Origin: Pseudomonadota bacterium
GTDB taxonomy: Bacteria; Pseudomonadota; Alphaproteobacteria; Rhodobacterales; Rhodobacteraceae
DNA length: 33,737 nt
Reading direction: 5' to 3'
NCBI GenBank assembly: GCA_021813365.1
Contig: JAKALB010000016.1
Span: forward strand, 1 to 33,737
Of the stretch, positions 16,439 to 23,671 are shown one piece after another; position 1 is the stretch's first letter, and each line of letters begins with the position of its first letter. Below the pieces are notes generated by a model that made no database searches, was not told where the DNA came from, and saw nothing but the letters and a program-made list of their open reading frames with translations. The position numbers were made by a program, and so were the translations under genes.

Positions 16439-16526
16439 CCTCTTTACCTTTTCCAGCTATTGAACGAATCGTTTCCATTGACGCAACAAACGCAGGTTGG
16501 GGCGGCAGTTCCGCAAGAGGGTCGCA
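16439..16526 (+). promoter_or_regulatory. AT-richer leader with palindrome, likely promoter region of the following gene pair
   Basis: The first 60 bases are 26 G/C out of 60, well below the surrounding roughly 67%. The segment holds TTGAAC (16460), the odd-length palindrome AACGAATCGTT (16463-16473) and TTGACG (16478). No convincing -10 box is placed at the right distance. It ends with the Shine-Dalgarno-like AGAGGG before ATG 16527. A spurious 35-codon frame from ATG 16435 runs through it. Confidence 0.4.
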
Positions 16527-17300
16527 ATGGCTTTGGGTCTGAGGCAGTGGTTGGACGGCGTGGCGCAGCGTGCCAGCCTGCGCCGCTGGACCCGCGCGGC
16601 CGAATCCGCCCGAACCGCCGAACTGGAAGACCTGCGCCATATCCGTGCGCAGGCGCGCAGCCTGCGCCGGGTGCTGGACCAGGTGATCCACGAAGGCGAC
16701 CACCGGCTGGCGCTGCCGGTCATCGGCCCCAACCCGATCCGCCGGCCGATGGGCACCGACTGGGCCTGGCGCCCTGAGCTGTGGCGCGGCCCGATCGCGG
16801 TGCCCGGCCAGAGTTCGGTTCAGGCCAAGACCGAGGTCTGCCCCGGCGCCACGATCTTTCACGACTGCCTTCGGTCGGAACTGACCTTCCGCCAGATCCG
16901 CAACACCCGATCCACCGACATTGCACCCTTCGGCTTTCGGATGGACGTGTTCCGCTTCGACGGGTCGTTCCTGAGCCTGGTGCTGGAATTGCCGGACGAG
17001 GCGGCGCAGGGGCTGAAGCTGCGACATGTGCTGCGGCTGGATGTTGTCGTGGAAATGGAAAAGCCGCTGGAAATCTTCGCCCGGCTGAACATCAAGCATG
17101 GGCCGAACGTCGAGCAGATCGTGCGCGAACTGCCGCTGAACCAGGAAGAAGTGATGGTCGAATTCGACCTGGCCTATTCCAAGATGAATGAAAAGCGGGT
17201 GGAGAGGCTGTGGGTCGATCTGATCTTCGAAGGGCCCGAGATGAACCAGATCATCCTGCACGACGTGACCTTCATCCGTCGTCCGCGTTCGGAATTGTGA
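16527..17300 (+). CDS. Uncharacterised beta-rich protein (possibly DUF6478-type, Rhodobacterales)
   Basis: The 257-residue protein starts at ATG 16527 with AGAGGG about eight bases upstream. The track's TTG start ten codons earlier is less likely. An N-terminal basic amphipathic helical stretch (LRQWLDGVAQRASLRRWTR, then LRHIRAQARSLRRVLDQV) precedes a predicted beta-sandwich region: DVFRFDGSFLSLVLELPDE, LRHVLRLDVVVEMEKP, FARLNIKHGPN and VDLIFEGPEMNQIILHDV. It has no signal peptide or membrane segment. From memory it resembles a conserved Rhodobacterales family of unknown function (DUF6478), which I cannot confirm here. It is seven bases upstream of a second unassigned gene, so the two are almost certainly co-transcribed. 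Confidence 0.8.
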   Translation: MALGLRQWLDGVAQRASLRRWTRAAESARTAELEDLRHIRAQARSLRRVLDQVIHEGDHRLALPVIGPNPIRRPMGTDWAWRPELWRGPIAVPGQSSVQAKTEVCPGATIFHDCLRSELTFRQIRNTRSTDIAPFGFRMDVFRFDGSFLSLVLELPDEAAQGLKLRHVLRLDVVVEMEKPLEIFARLNIKHGPNVEQIVRELPLNQEEVMVEFDLAYSKMNEKRVERLWVDLIFEGPEMNQIILHDVTFIRRPRSEL

Positions 17301-17307
17301 GGACATC

Positions 17308-17679
17308 ATGGCCGCAATGACTCTGACCAAGACGCGCATCCGGGCCGGGGTCTGGGAAGGCGTGCTGGGCGGCGCCACGGCCCAGCCGGCGCTGGAGGTG
17401 ACGCTGCTGGAACGCCCCCTGCCCGGCGTCAGCCTCCAGCCGGTGCCGGACCGGCCCGGCCACTGGCTGGTCAAGGTGCCGATTCCGGCCGAGGCGCTGA
17501 ATGACGGCGTCCAGACCTTTCTGATCCGTGACAAGGTCGCGAATGAAACGCTGGCGCATTTCACGGTTGTCACCGGCGTGGCGCTCGAGGATGACATCCG
17601 GGCCGAGATCGACCTGCTGCGCGCCGAGCTCGACATGTTGAAACGCGCCTTCCGCCGGCATTGTCTGGAAACCGCCTGA
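17308..17679 (+). CDS. Small uncharacterised protein with C-terminal coiled coil
   Basis: The protein is 123 residues, with GAGGA five bases before ATG 17308. The first 85 or so residues look beta-rich (RIRAGVWEGVLGG, LEVTLLERPLPGVSLQPV, HWLVKVPIPAEALNDGVQTF). The end is a charged heptad-like helix (LEDDIRAEIDLLRAELDMLKRAFRRH) that could mediate oligomerisation or bind a partner. There is no signal peptide. I do not recognise the family. It follows the upstream beta-rich protein by seven bases, so the two products may act together. Confidence 0.78.
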   Translation: MAAMTLTKTRIRAGVWEGVLGGATAQPALEVTLLERPLPGVSLQPVPDRPGHWLVKVPIPAEALNDGVQTFLIRDKVANETLAHFTVVTGVALEDDIRAEIDLLRAELDMLKRAFRRHCLETA

Positions 17680-17683
17680 CGCC

Positions 17684-17733
17684 TCGGCCGATGAATTTGC
17701 CACCGGAATCGGCGGCGCCGTGGCATCGGCCGA
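17684..17733 (+). terminator. Hairpin directly after the unassigned gene pair
   Basis: TCGGCCGATG (17684-17693) and CATCGGCCGA (17724-17733) form a perfect 10-bp stem. An inner CCAC/GTGG extends it, with AATTTG bulged on the 5' side. It begins five bases after the TGA at 17679 and probably ends that transcript. Confidence 0.5.
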
Positions 17734-18034
17734 AATGCTGCGGGTGACAGGCTGCGAGACCCAGGCTCCTGGCCGGCCAACCGGCGTCCTGGGCCCAGAT
17801 CCGGGGCGGAGCCTCGGGATCAAGGCTGTTTCGCGGCAGGCAGGAAGTTATCCAGGAATTCGCAGTCCATTGAAAATTCTGGCCTAATCCGCGACCGAAG
17901 GCGTCGGCCAGGCGTTTCTTTGCCTTCAACGATCCCCGACAATACCGCCACTGTGTCCCCGACCTGCCGCGATCCTGCCCGAATTTGCGATCAATCCTTC
18001 TCCATCAACCCGCACTGCCTGCTTGGGGAAAACA
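17734..18034. other. Intergenic region upstream of the LysR-type regulator
   Basis: With the preceding hairpin this makes a 355-bp gap (17680-18034) without a credible gene. ORFs on either strand here are short, overlap real genes and have Arg/Pro/Gly-rich shadow composition. It includes less GC-rich stretches (CATTGAAAATTCTGG near 17870) that could hold the regulator's promoter or operator. I cannot place convincing -35/-10 boxes or a clear LysR T-N11-A dyad. Confidence 0.5.
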
Positions 18035-18940
18035 ATGGATCGTCTGACCGAAATGGAAGCCTTTGCCACGGTCGTGGACCAGGGTGGCTTCACGGACGCC
18101 GCGAAGAAGATGGGAATTTCGAAATCGGCCGTGTCCAAACACGTGTCGGCACTGGAGGCGCGCTTGGGGGCCCGCCTTCTGAACCGCACGACGCGCCGGG
18201 TTTCGCCCACCGAAATCGGGCTTGCCTACTATGACCGCGCCCGCAGGGTGCTGAACGACGCCGGCGAGGCGGATGCGCTGGTGACATCCATGCAATCCGC
18301 GCCCTCGGGCCTGCTGCGGATCAGTGTGGCCACCGATTTCGGGGTCAACCTCTTGTCGCCGATTCTGGGCGATTTCCTGCTGGAATACCCGGACATCACC
18401 GTCAACATGGTGTTGAACAACCGCTATGTCGAGCTGATCAGCGAGGGTTTCGACATGGCGATCCGGGTCGGAGAGCTGGAAGATTCGTCGCTGCGAGCCC
18501 GGAAACTGGCCGAGACGACGAAGAAGATGATCGGCTCGCCAGCCTATTTCCAGAAGTTCGGCCGACCGATGAAGATCGACGATCTGAACGATCACAAGCT
18601 GCTGCATTACTCCAACCAGGCCAATGGCAATGTGTGGAAGGTCACCGCGCCCTCGGGCGAAAAGCGGCAGATCCGCACGGCGGGCTGGCTGACGGTCAAC
18701 GATGGCCAGTCGCTGCTGAACGCGGCGATCTCGGGCCTGGGCATCGCCTACCTGCCCTCGTTTCTCTATGCCGATTCGATGCGCCGCGGCGAAGTCGAAG
18801 AGGCGATCCCCGGCCTGCCTTGCGAAGTGCAGGGCATCTATGCGGTCTATCCGCCGGGTCGGTTCACCCAGCCCAAGGTGCGCGCCTTCATCGATTTCCT
18901 GGCAAGGCGGTTCCTCGACAAGGGCCCCGACAACTGGTGA
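18035..18940 (+). CDS. LysR-family transcriptional regulator
   Basis: The 301-residue protein starts at ATG 18035, six bases after GGGGAA; the track's TTG start is four codons earlier. The winged helix-turn-helix is MDRLTEMEAFATVVDQGGFT, then AAKKMGISKSAVSKHVSALE and LLNRTTRRVSPTEIG, the standard LysR N-terminus. The effector domain covers about residues 90-300 (SGLLRISVATDFGV, LEYPDITVNMVL, GFDMAIRVGELEDSSL), closest in style to the CrgA/PA-type subgroup. LysR regulators usually control a divergent neighbour, but here the upstream gene is co-oriented and the downstream gene is convergent. The target is therefore unknown and could be the gene itself. Confidence 0.95.
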   Translation: MDRLTEMEAFATVVDQGGFTDAAKKMGISKSAVSKHVSALEARLGARLLNRTTRRVSPTEIGLAYYDRARRVLNDAGEADALVTSMQSAPSGLLRISVATDFGVNLLSPILGDFLLEYPDITVNMVLNNRYVELISEGFDMAIRVGELEDSSLRARKLAETTKKMIGSPAYFQKFGRPMKIDDLNDHKLLHYSNQANGNVWKVTAPSGEKRQIRTAGWLTVNDGQSLLNAAISGLGIAYLPSFLYADSMRRGEVEEAIPGLPCEVQGIYAVYPPGRFTQPKVRAFIDFLARRFLDKGPDNW

Positions 18941-19000
18941 AGCCCCGGCTGGCGAGGCCTCGGCGATGCTTTGATACGACGGGTTTCCGAGTGAGTGGTT

Positions 19001-19999
19001 CTAAGGTGTGGCGGAAGGCAACTGGGTCGAGGTGAGAACCACCTCGACCCATCTGTTTCTGGCTCGGCCTTCCTCGGTCAGGTTGGTGGTGCGCGGCGCC
19101 AGGAAGCCCACGCCATCGGCCGCCACCTGATCGGCCGCAACCCCCAGCGCGATCAGCGCCTGCCGCGCCGACTGCGCGCGCGCCCTCGACAGCGCCAGAT
19201 TGCCCGCAGCACCGCCGGTGGCGTCGCTGTGGCCCACAAGGACCACGGTCATGTCGGGATGCGCCATCAGCCAGGCGGCCAGTTCCGCCAGCGAGCCATA
19301 GTCTCCGGGCTGCAGATCGGCCTTGCCCGAGGCGAAGGCCAGGTCGTCCAGAGGTGCGCTGCCCTGCGCGAGCAACCTGTCGACCAGGTTGCCCGATGGT
19401 TCGGCCTGGCTTGCCCCGGCGGCCGGCTGTGCATCGGGCAGGGTCGAGGCATCCGCCCCGGCATTGCCAGTCGCCGCCGCCTGGGCCACCGGGGCGGCAG
19501 GCTGCGGGCCGACCAGGGTGATCTGCACATAGGCCGCCTGAGTCGAACGGCTGACCAGCAGCGTCACGCCCTCACCCGTCCTGCGGGCGGCCAGATAGCG
19601 GAAATCGCCCAGGTCCACATGCATGTCGGGCTCGGGCAGCACCGGAATGGCATAGCGGAAGTCGAAACCGCCGCAGGCCGTGGTCGCGCATTCGTAGGTC
19701 AGGGTGAAACCGGCGGCCAAGACATTGGCGCGCAGGCGACTCATCAGGTCTGCCGTGGCCAGGGGCTGTTCGATGCGCCAGGCAGTCTGGCTGACCCGAC
19801 CCGACAGATATGCGCCCGGCACTCTGCCTTCGGACCAGGGGCCGGACGGCAGCAGCAGATCGCCGGTCGCCACGGCAGGCGCGGCGGTCTGGTGCGCCGG
19901 CTGCGGCAGGTCCAGCGTCAGGGGTTCGGCCAGGGCGCTCGGCGGCAACGAGGCCAGCACCAGGATCAGGCCAGTGCCGAGGGAAAGTCTGACAGCCAT
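19001..19999 (-). CDS. OmpA-family peptidoglycan-binding protein
   Basis: The 332-residue protein begins with a Sec signal peptide (hydrophobic GLILVLASLP, predicted cleavage after ALA near residue 24). The first 170 or so residues contain a domain with two close cysteines (YECATTACGG). An Ala/Pro/Gly-rich linker follows at about 165-205. The C-terminal OmpA-like domain includes VVLVGHSDATGG, NLALSRARAQSARQAL, and EEGRARNRWVEVVL with the Asp and Arg used to bind diaminopimelate. It probably sits in the periplasm or outer membrane and anchors to peptidoglycan. It is convergent with the LysR gene and 12 bases downstream of the GNAT gene. Confidence 0.9.
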   Translation of the reverse strand: MAVRLSLGTGLILVLASLPPSALAEPLTLDLPQPAHQTAAPAVATGDLLLPSGPWSEGRVPGAYLSGRVSQTAWRIEQPLATADLMSRLRANVLAAGFTLTYECATTACGGFDFRYAIPVLPEPDMHVDLGDFRYLAARRTGEGVTLLVSRSTQAAYVQITLVGPQPAAPVAQAAATGNAGADASTLPDAQPAAGASQAEPSGNLVDRLLAQGSAPLDDLAFASGKADLQPGDYGSLAELAAWLMAHPDMTVVLVGHSDATGGAAGNLALSRARAQSARQALIALGVAADQVAADGVGFLAPRTTNLTEEGRARNRWVEVVLTSTQLPSATP

Positions 20000-20011
20000 G
20001 CGGCGCTTTCG

Positions 20012-20725
20012 TTAACGGGGCAGTTCGCGGTAGTGATACCCGGCCACGGGGTCCATGCACAGCTTCTCGTACAGGGCACGGGCTGGTGCATTGGCGCGGG
20101 TCACCACCAGGCCAAGGTGGCTGGCGCCCTGTTCGCCCGCCCACAGGGCCGCCGCGCGCACCAGGTGCGCGGCCGCTCCCTTGCGGCGGAAGTCCGGCCG
20201 GATGTTCAGGGCATGCAGCATGGCATGGGGTCCGGCCGCTGCCACGAAGGCCACGCCTGCCGGGCGGTCGGCGGCACGGGCCAGGATCACGGCCTTGGGG
20301 TGCTGCACCCGCTCCATCACCGCCAGCCGCCCGTCGCCGATCCCGGCCTCAGCCCAGATGTCGCGGGCGATCTGCATGGGCGGCCAATGTGCAAATGCGG
20401 CCAGCGGCGGGATGGGGCGGGCCAGAGTTTCGACCGGCGCGGCATAGCCCAGCACCGGATCGATCAGCGCATAGCCCCGGGCGGCAAGGGCTTTGTCCAG
20501 CGTCGCCTGCGCCGGCAACACCTGAAACAGCGGTGACTGGCCCATTTGGCGCGCGGCCGCTTCGGCCAGGTCCAGGTCGGCCGGGGTCCAGCTGCCCAGG
20601 ACAGAGGCCGCCGAGACGCGCTTGCCTCCGCCCCGCCCCTGGCGCAGCACGACCGGCCCCAGCATCTGCCGGTGCGCAGGGGGCCAGGTGGCTTCCATCG
20701 CCTGCAACAGCGCCTCGGGCGTCAT
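20012..20725 (-). CDS. GNAT-family N-acetyltransferase
   Basis: The 237-residue protein has a GNAT acetyl-CoA-binding core in its C-terminal half. This includes MLHALNIRPDFRRKGAAAHLV (motif A, with the R-x-x-G-x-A loop for the pyrophosphate) and VVTRANAPARALYEKLCM (motif B), ending GYHYRELPR. The N-terminal half is more divergent and could be a second, degenerate GNAT domain. The substrate is unknown. Its ATG overlaps the stop of the upstream CinA-like gene by four bases, and it is 12 bases upstream of the OmpA-domain gene, so all three may form one unit. Confidence 0.85.
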   Translation of the reverse strand: MTPEALLQAMEATWPPAHRQMLGPVVLRQGRGGGKRVSAASVLGSWTPADLDLAEAAARQMGQSPLFQVLPAQATLDKALAARGYALIDPVLGYAAPVETLARPIPPLAAFAHWPPMQIARDIWAEAGIGDGRLAVMERVQHPKAVILARAADRPAGVAFVAAAGPHAMLHALNIRPDFRRKGAAAHLVRAAALWAGEQGASHLGLVVTRANAPARALYEKLCMDPVAGYHYRELPR

Positions 20726-21441
20726 GCGAACAGCTGCTCCAGCCGGGTGAAGGCCTGGTCCAGCCGGGCCGGATCGGTGCCGCGCACCACCAGGTTGGTG
20801 CCCATCCGGCCCTGACTGTGGAACGGATAGGATCCCATCGACAGATCGGGATATTCCGCCGCCAGCGCGGCAAAGCTCTCGGCAATGTCGCCTTCGCCGC
20901 GCAGGACACGCAGGGACCGTGACAACAGCGGCGCGCCGCCGGTCAGCCGAGGCAGAAGGCCGGCCAGCATCGCCTCGAAGATGGCGGGCACACCGGCCAT
21001 GACATGCACATTGCCCACCGAAAATCCGGGGGCGACCGAGATCGGGTTGTCGATCAGGATGGCAGTGTCGGGGATGCGCGCCATCCGCTGCCGCGCCTCG
21101 TTGAACGGCAGACCCTGCCGGTCGTAATGGGCCTGCAACAGCGCCATGGCATCGGGGCGGTGGCTGATGCCGACCCCACAGGCATCCGCCACGGCATCGG
21201 CGGTGATGTCGTCATGCGTCGGGCCGATCCCGCCAGAGGTGAACAGATGGTCGTGCCCCGCCTTCAAGGCCCGGATCGCCGTGACGATTGCGCCATGGTC
21301 ATCAGCCACAAAGCGTGCTTCGCGCAGGATAATCCCGCGTTCGGTCAGGGCCTTGGCCAGATGGTGCATGTTGCTGTCGCGGGTGCGCCCAGACAGGATC
21401 TCGTCGCCGATCACCAGCATGGCGGCGGTGGGATTTGGCAT
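20722..21441 (-). CDS. Molybdopterin-binding (MoaB/CinA N-terminal-like) protein
   Basis: The protein is 239 residues from ATG 21441. That start is chosen because AAGAGGAG lies at the right distance; the ATG two codons upstream sits directly on it. The MoCF-type fold is seen in AMLVIGDEILSGRTRDSN, HDHLFTSGGIGPTHDDIT and GVPAIFEAMLAGLLPRL, as in the N-terminal domain of CinA. It lacks the C-terminal nicotinamide-nucleotide amidase domain of full CinA, as do many short alphaproteobacterial homologues. The biochemical role of these short forms is not settled. It heads the minus-strand unit and is divergent from map. Confidence 0.88.
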   Translation of the reverse strand: MPNPTAAMLVIGDEILSGRTRDSNMHHLAKALTERGIILREARFVADDHGAIVTAIRALKAGHDHLFTSGGIGPTHDDITADAVADACGVGISHRPDAMALLQAHYDRQGLPFNEARQRMARIPDTAILIDNPISVAPGFSVGNVHVMAGVPAIFEAMLAGLLPRLTGGAPLLSRSLRVLRGEGDIAESFAALAAEYPDLSMGSYPFHSQGRMGTNLVVRGTDPARLDQAFTRLEQLFA

Positions 21442-21534
21442 CGTCATCTCCTCTTGCGCGCGCATCATGGCCGGGTTGCAGGCTCTGGCCAAGGGCCCAT
21501 CCATCGCCTAAGTAGGGGTCGAATGGAGAGGGTG

Positions 21535-22359
21535 ATGGACGATACACGCGGACGGGTGACCCGGGATGGCATTCGCATCTACGAGGATGCGGATTTGGAG
21601 GGGATGCGCGCCGCGGGCCGGATCGCGGCGGAAATCCTCGACGAAGTGGGGGCGCTGGTGAAACCCGGCGCCACGACCGGCCAGATCGACGATTTCATCC
21701 GCGAGGCCGTGGCCCGGAAGGGCGCGGTATCGGCCACGATCGGCTACAAGGGCTATCAGCATGCCTCCTGCATCTCCGTCAACCATGTGGTCTGCCATGG
21801 AATTCCGGGGGCCAAGATTCCGGGCCGGTCGTCGGATGTGCTGCAGGAGACGGATATCCTGAACATCGATGTCACGGTGATCGTGGATGGCTGGTTTGGC
21901 GATTCAAGCCGGATGTATGTGGCCGGCACGGCCAAGCCCTTCGCCGACCGGCTGATCCGCGTGACCCACGAGGCCCTGATGCGCGGCATCGCTGCGGTGA
22001 AGCCGGGCAACACCTTCGGCGACATCGGCCATGCGATCCAGAGTTTCGTCGAAGCGAACCGGATGTCCGTTGTCCGCGATTTCTGTGGCCATGGTCTGGG
22101 CCGGGTGTTCCACGCCCCGCCGAACGTGCTGCATTATGGCCGCCCTGGAACGGGCGCGGTGCTGGAGGAAGGCATGTTCTTCACCATCGAACCGATGGTG
22201 AACCTCGGCCGGCCCGAGACCAGGATCCTGTCCGACGACTGGACCGCGATCACCCGCGACAGGAGCCTGTCGGCGCAATATGAACATTCGGTGGGGGTCA
22301 CCGCGACGGGCTGCGAAATCTTCACCGCTTCGCCCGCGGGCAAGTTCTTCAGCCCCTGA
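21535..22359 (+). CDS. map: Type I methionine aminopeptidase
   Basis: The 274-residue enzyme removes N-terminal methionine from nascent proteins. All five dimetal ligands are visible: D112 (NIDVTV), D123 (GWFGDSSRM), H186 (CGHGLGRVFHAPP), E219 (FFTIEPM) and E250 (AQYEHSVGVT). The ATG at 21535 is used, with GGAGAGGG close upstream; ATG 21523, four codons earlier, is an equal alternative. Between HGIPGAKIPG and DILNID there is a short insertion (GRSSDVLQET region) compared with the usual few-residue turn. The gene is divergent from the CinA-like gene, about 90 bp away, and convergent with the FAD oxidoreductase gene. Confidence 0.96.
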   Translation: MDDTRGRVTRDGIRIYEDADLEGMRAAGRIAAEILDEVGALVKPGATTGQIDDFIREAVARKGAVSATIGYKGYQHASCISVNHVVCHGIPGAKIPGRSSDVLQETDILNIDVTVIVDGWFGDSSRMYVAGTAKPFADRLIRVTHEALMRGIAAVKPGNTFGDIGHAIQSFVEANRMSVVRDFCGHGLGRVFHAPPNVLHYGRPGTGAVLEEGMFFTIEPMVNLGRPETRILSDDWTAITRDRSLSAQYEHSVGVTATGCEIFTASPAGKFFSP

Positions 22360-22418
22360 TCACGCGCCCCGACCGGCGGTCTCCGGCGGCCGCCTGCGGC
22401 GACACCTCCGGCCGGCGA

Positions 22419-22547
22419 GGGGGGCTCTGCCCCCCGGCTTCGCCGCCCCCCGGGATATTTGTGGCAAGATGAAAGGCAGGACGGATCGCGGCTTTCATCT
22501 TGCCGCAAATATCCCACCGGGGGTCTGGGGGGTGTGAAACCCCCCAG
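22419..22547. repeat. Head-to-head inverted pair of the GATATTTG dispersed repeat with flanking hairpins
   Basis: Two 24-base arms, 22452-22475 and 22492-22515, are inverted complements with one mismatch and 16 bases between them. Each is GGGATATTTG, then T/CGGCAAGATGAAAG. Outside each arm is a G/C hairpin: GGGGGGC/GCCCCCC (22419-22435, 3-base loop) and CTGGGGGG/CCCCCCAG (22525-22547, 7-base loop). The element fills the 235-bp gap between the convergent map and FAD oxidoreductase genes. It could fold into one long hairpin in RNA or a cruciform in DNA, and may serve as a bidirectional transcription end. Confidence 0.85.
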
Positions 22548-22594
22548 CATGATGCCCCCCAGAATGATGACGGCCGCCGGATGGATCGCGCCGG

Positions 22595-23626
22595 TCAGGG
22601 GCGGAACGGGATGGGGATCGCATCCCTGCCTTCGAGAACCAGGTCGATCAGGCAGTGGGCCAGGCCAGGCGCGATGCCGAAGCCGATCTTGAAGCCGCCA
22701 TTGGCCAGGTAATGGCCGGGGCGGTCGGGCCAGGGGCCGATCAGCGGCAGGCGGGATCTGGCGCGGGGGCGCAGGCCGGCCCAGCGGTGCAGGACCGGAG
22801 CATTGGCCAGGATCGGCAGCGTGGCCCGGGCCCTTGCGATCAGGGCGTCGAGTCGGGCATCGGTCGCCTCGGGGTCGGTCCATGTGGTTTCGCTCGTGGA
22901 ACCGATGGCCACGCTGCCATCGGCATGCGGCACGATGTGCAGGCCGGGGGCATAGAATTGCGGAGCGGTTTCGAAGCCGGGGCAGTGGAAGCTGGCGGCC
23001 TGGCCTTTCACTCCCTGGCCGGCGGGCTGTCCGGTCGCCCGGGACAGGGCCTCGAGGCCCGCCACGCCGGTGGCGTGGATCACCCGGCCCTCGTCCTGGC
23101 CATCGCCCAGCACGATCTCGCCGCCCCTGGCACGGACCGCTCCGGCCAGCGCGGCAAGAGCCAGGCGGGGGTGAAGGCGGGCGGTCAGGGTGTCTTCGAT
23201 CAGAAGGCCAGTGGGCGAGACCGGGGCGAAGGCATGGTCGGGGCGGGGGATCACATGCCACCGCGCCCGGCCGCGCCATAGGGTTTCCGACGCCCGGGCG
23301 CGGGTTTCGGCCAGGGCCACGGCGGCGGCATCGGCCAGGGCCTGCCAGCGGTGGGTGCGGGCAAAGCCCGTGGGAAGGCCGGAGGCCTGCTCGACCCCGG
23401 CCCAGAAGGCAGGGGCGGCGAGCAGGCTCTCGAGCTGGAATTGCTTGGCCTCGGTCCATTGCTCGGGGGCATGCGGGGCCAGCGCGCCCACCAGGCCGCC
23501 CGAGGCACCGGCGCCCAGCCGGAACCTTTCGATCAGGCGGACGCGGGCGCCGCGGCGCGCGGCTTCCCAGGCCAGCGCCAGGCCGGTCACGCCACCGCCC
23601 CTGACCGTGAGATCGACCCTTGCCAT
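22595..23626 (-). CDS. FAD-dependent oxidoreductase, probable stand-alone MnmC oxidoreductase domain
   Basis: The 343-residue DAO-fold protein has the N-terminal FAD motif VRGGGVTGLALAWEAARRGARV, then ERFRLGAGASGGLVGALAPH (compare the ASGN/RQGALYP region of MnmC and glycine oxidase). The C-terminal FAD-binding end is LPLIGPWPDRPGHYLANGGFKIGFG. In E. coli MnmC this domain oxidatively removes the carboxymethyl group of cmnm5(s2)U34 in tRNA to give nm5(s2)U, which the methyltransferase domain then methylates. The divergent neighbour 45 bp away is that methyltransferase, which supports this role over ThiO-like glycine oxidase. Substrate specificity is inferred from context. Confidence 0.8.
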   Translation of the reverse strand: MARVDLTVRGGGVTGLALAWEAARRGARVRLIERFRLGAGASGGLVGALAPHAPEQWTEAKQFQLESLLAAPAFWAGVEQASGLPTGFARTHRWQALADAAAVALAETRARASETLWRGRARWHVIPRPDHAFAPVSPTGLLIEDTLTARLHPRLALAALAGAVRARGGEIVLGDGQDEGRVIHATGVAGLEALSRATGQPAGQGVKGQAASFHCPGFETAPQFYAPGLHIVPHADGSVAIGSTSETTWTDPEATDARLDALIARARATLPILANAPVLHRWAGLRPRARSRLPLIGPWPDRPGHYLANGGFKIGFGIAPGLAHCLIDLVLEGRDAIPIPFRP

Positions 23627-23671
23627 TGCCCCTGCCCTTGCCCATGGTCCGCCGCCGAAGGATTAGGGCAG

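Noticed and set aside
13564-16542. A 992-codon plus-strand ORF spanning accD, the CPBP gene and the lipoprotein gene
   Set aside because: It is antisense or out of frame to well-supported genes and is rich in Gly/Arg/His/Gln. Long antisense ORFs are expected at this GC content.
16435-16542. A 35-codon ORF starting in the lipoprotein stop (ATGA) and ending inside the next gene
   Set aside because: It lies in the AT-rich leader, overlaps the next gene's start and has no recognisable content. It looks like chance coupling, though a leader peptide cannot be fully excluded.
17920-18234. A 104-codon ORF overlapping the start of the LysR gene
   Set aside because: Its 3' half is out of frame with the LysR HTH, and its composition is shadow-like. 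The LysR frame has clear family motifs.
18953-18962. Palindrome CGAGGCCTCG between lysR and the OmpA-domain gene
   Set aside because: It is a short GC palindrome that arises easily by chance at this composition, without a loop or clear function.
22452-22515. Possible CRISPR or insertion-sequence end
   Set aside because: There are only two inverted copies, no regular direct repeats or spacers, no transposase and no target-site duplication. It fits a dispersed repeat better.
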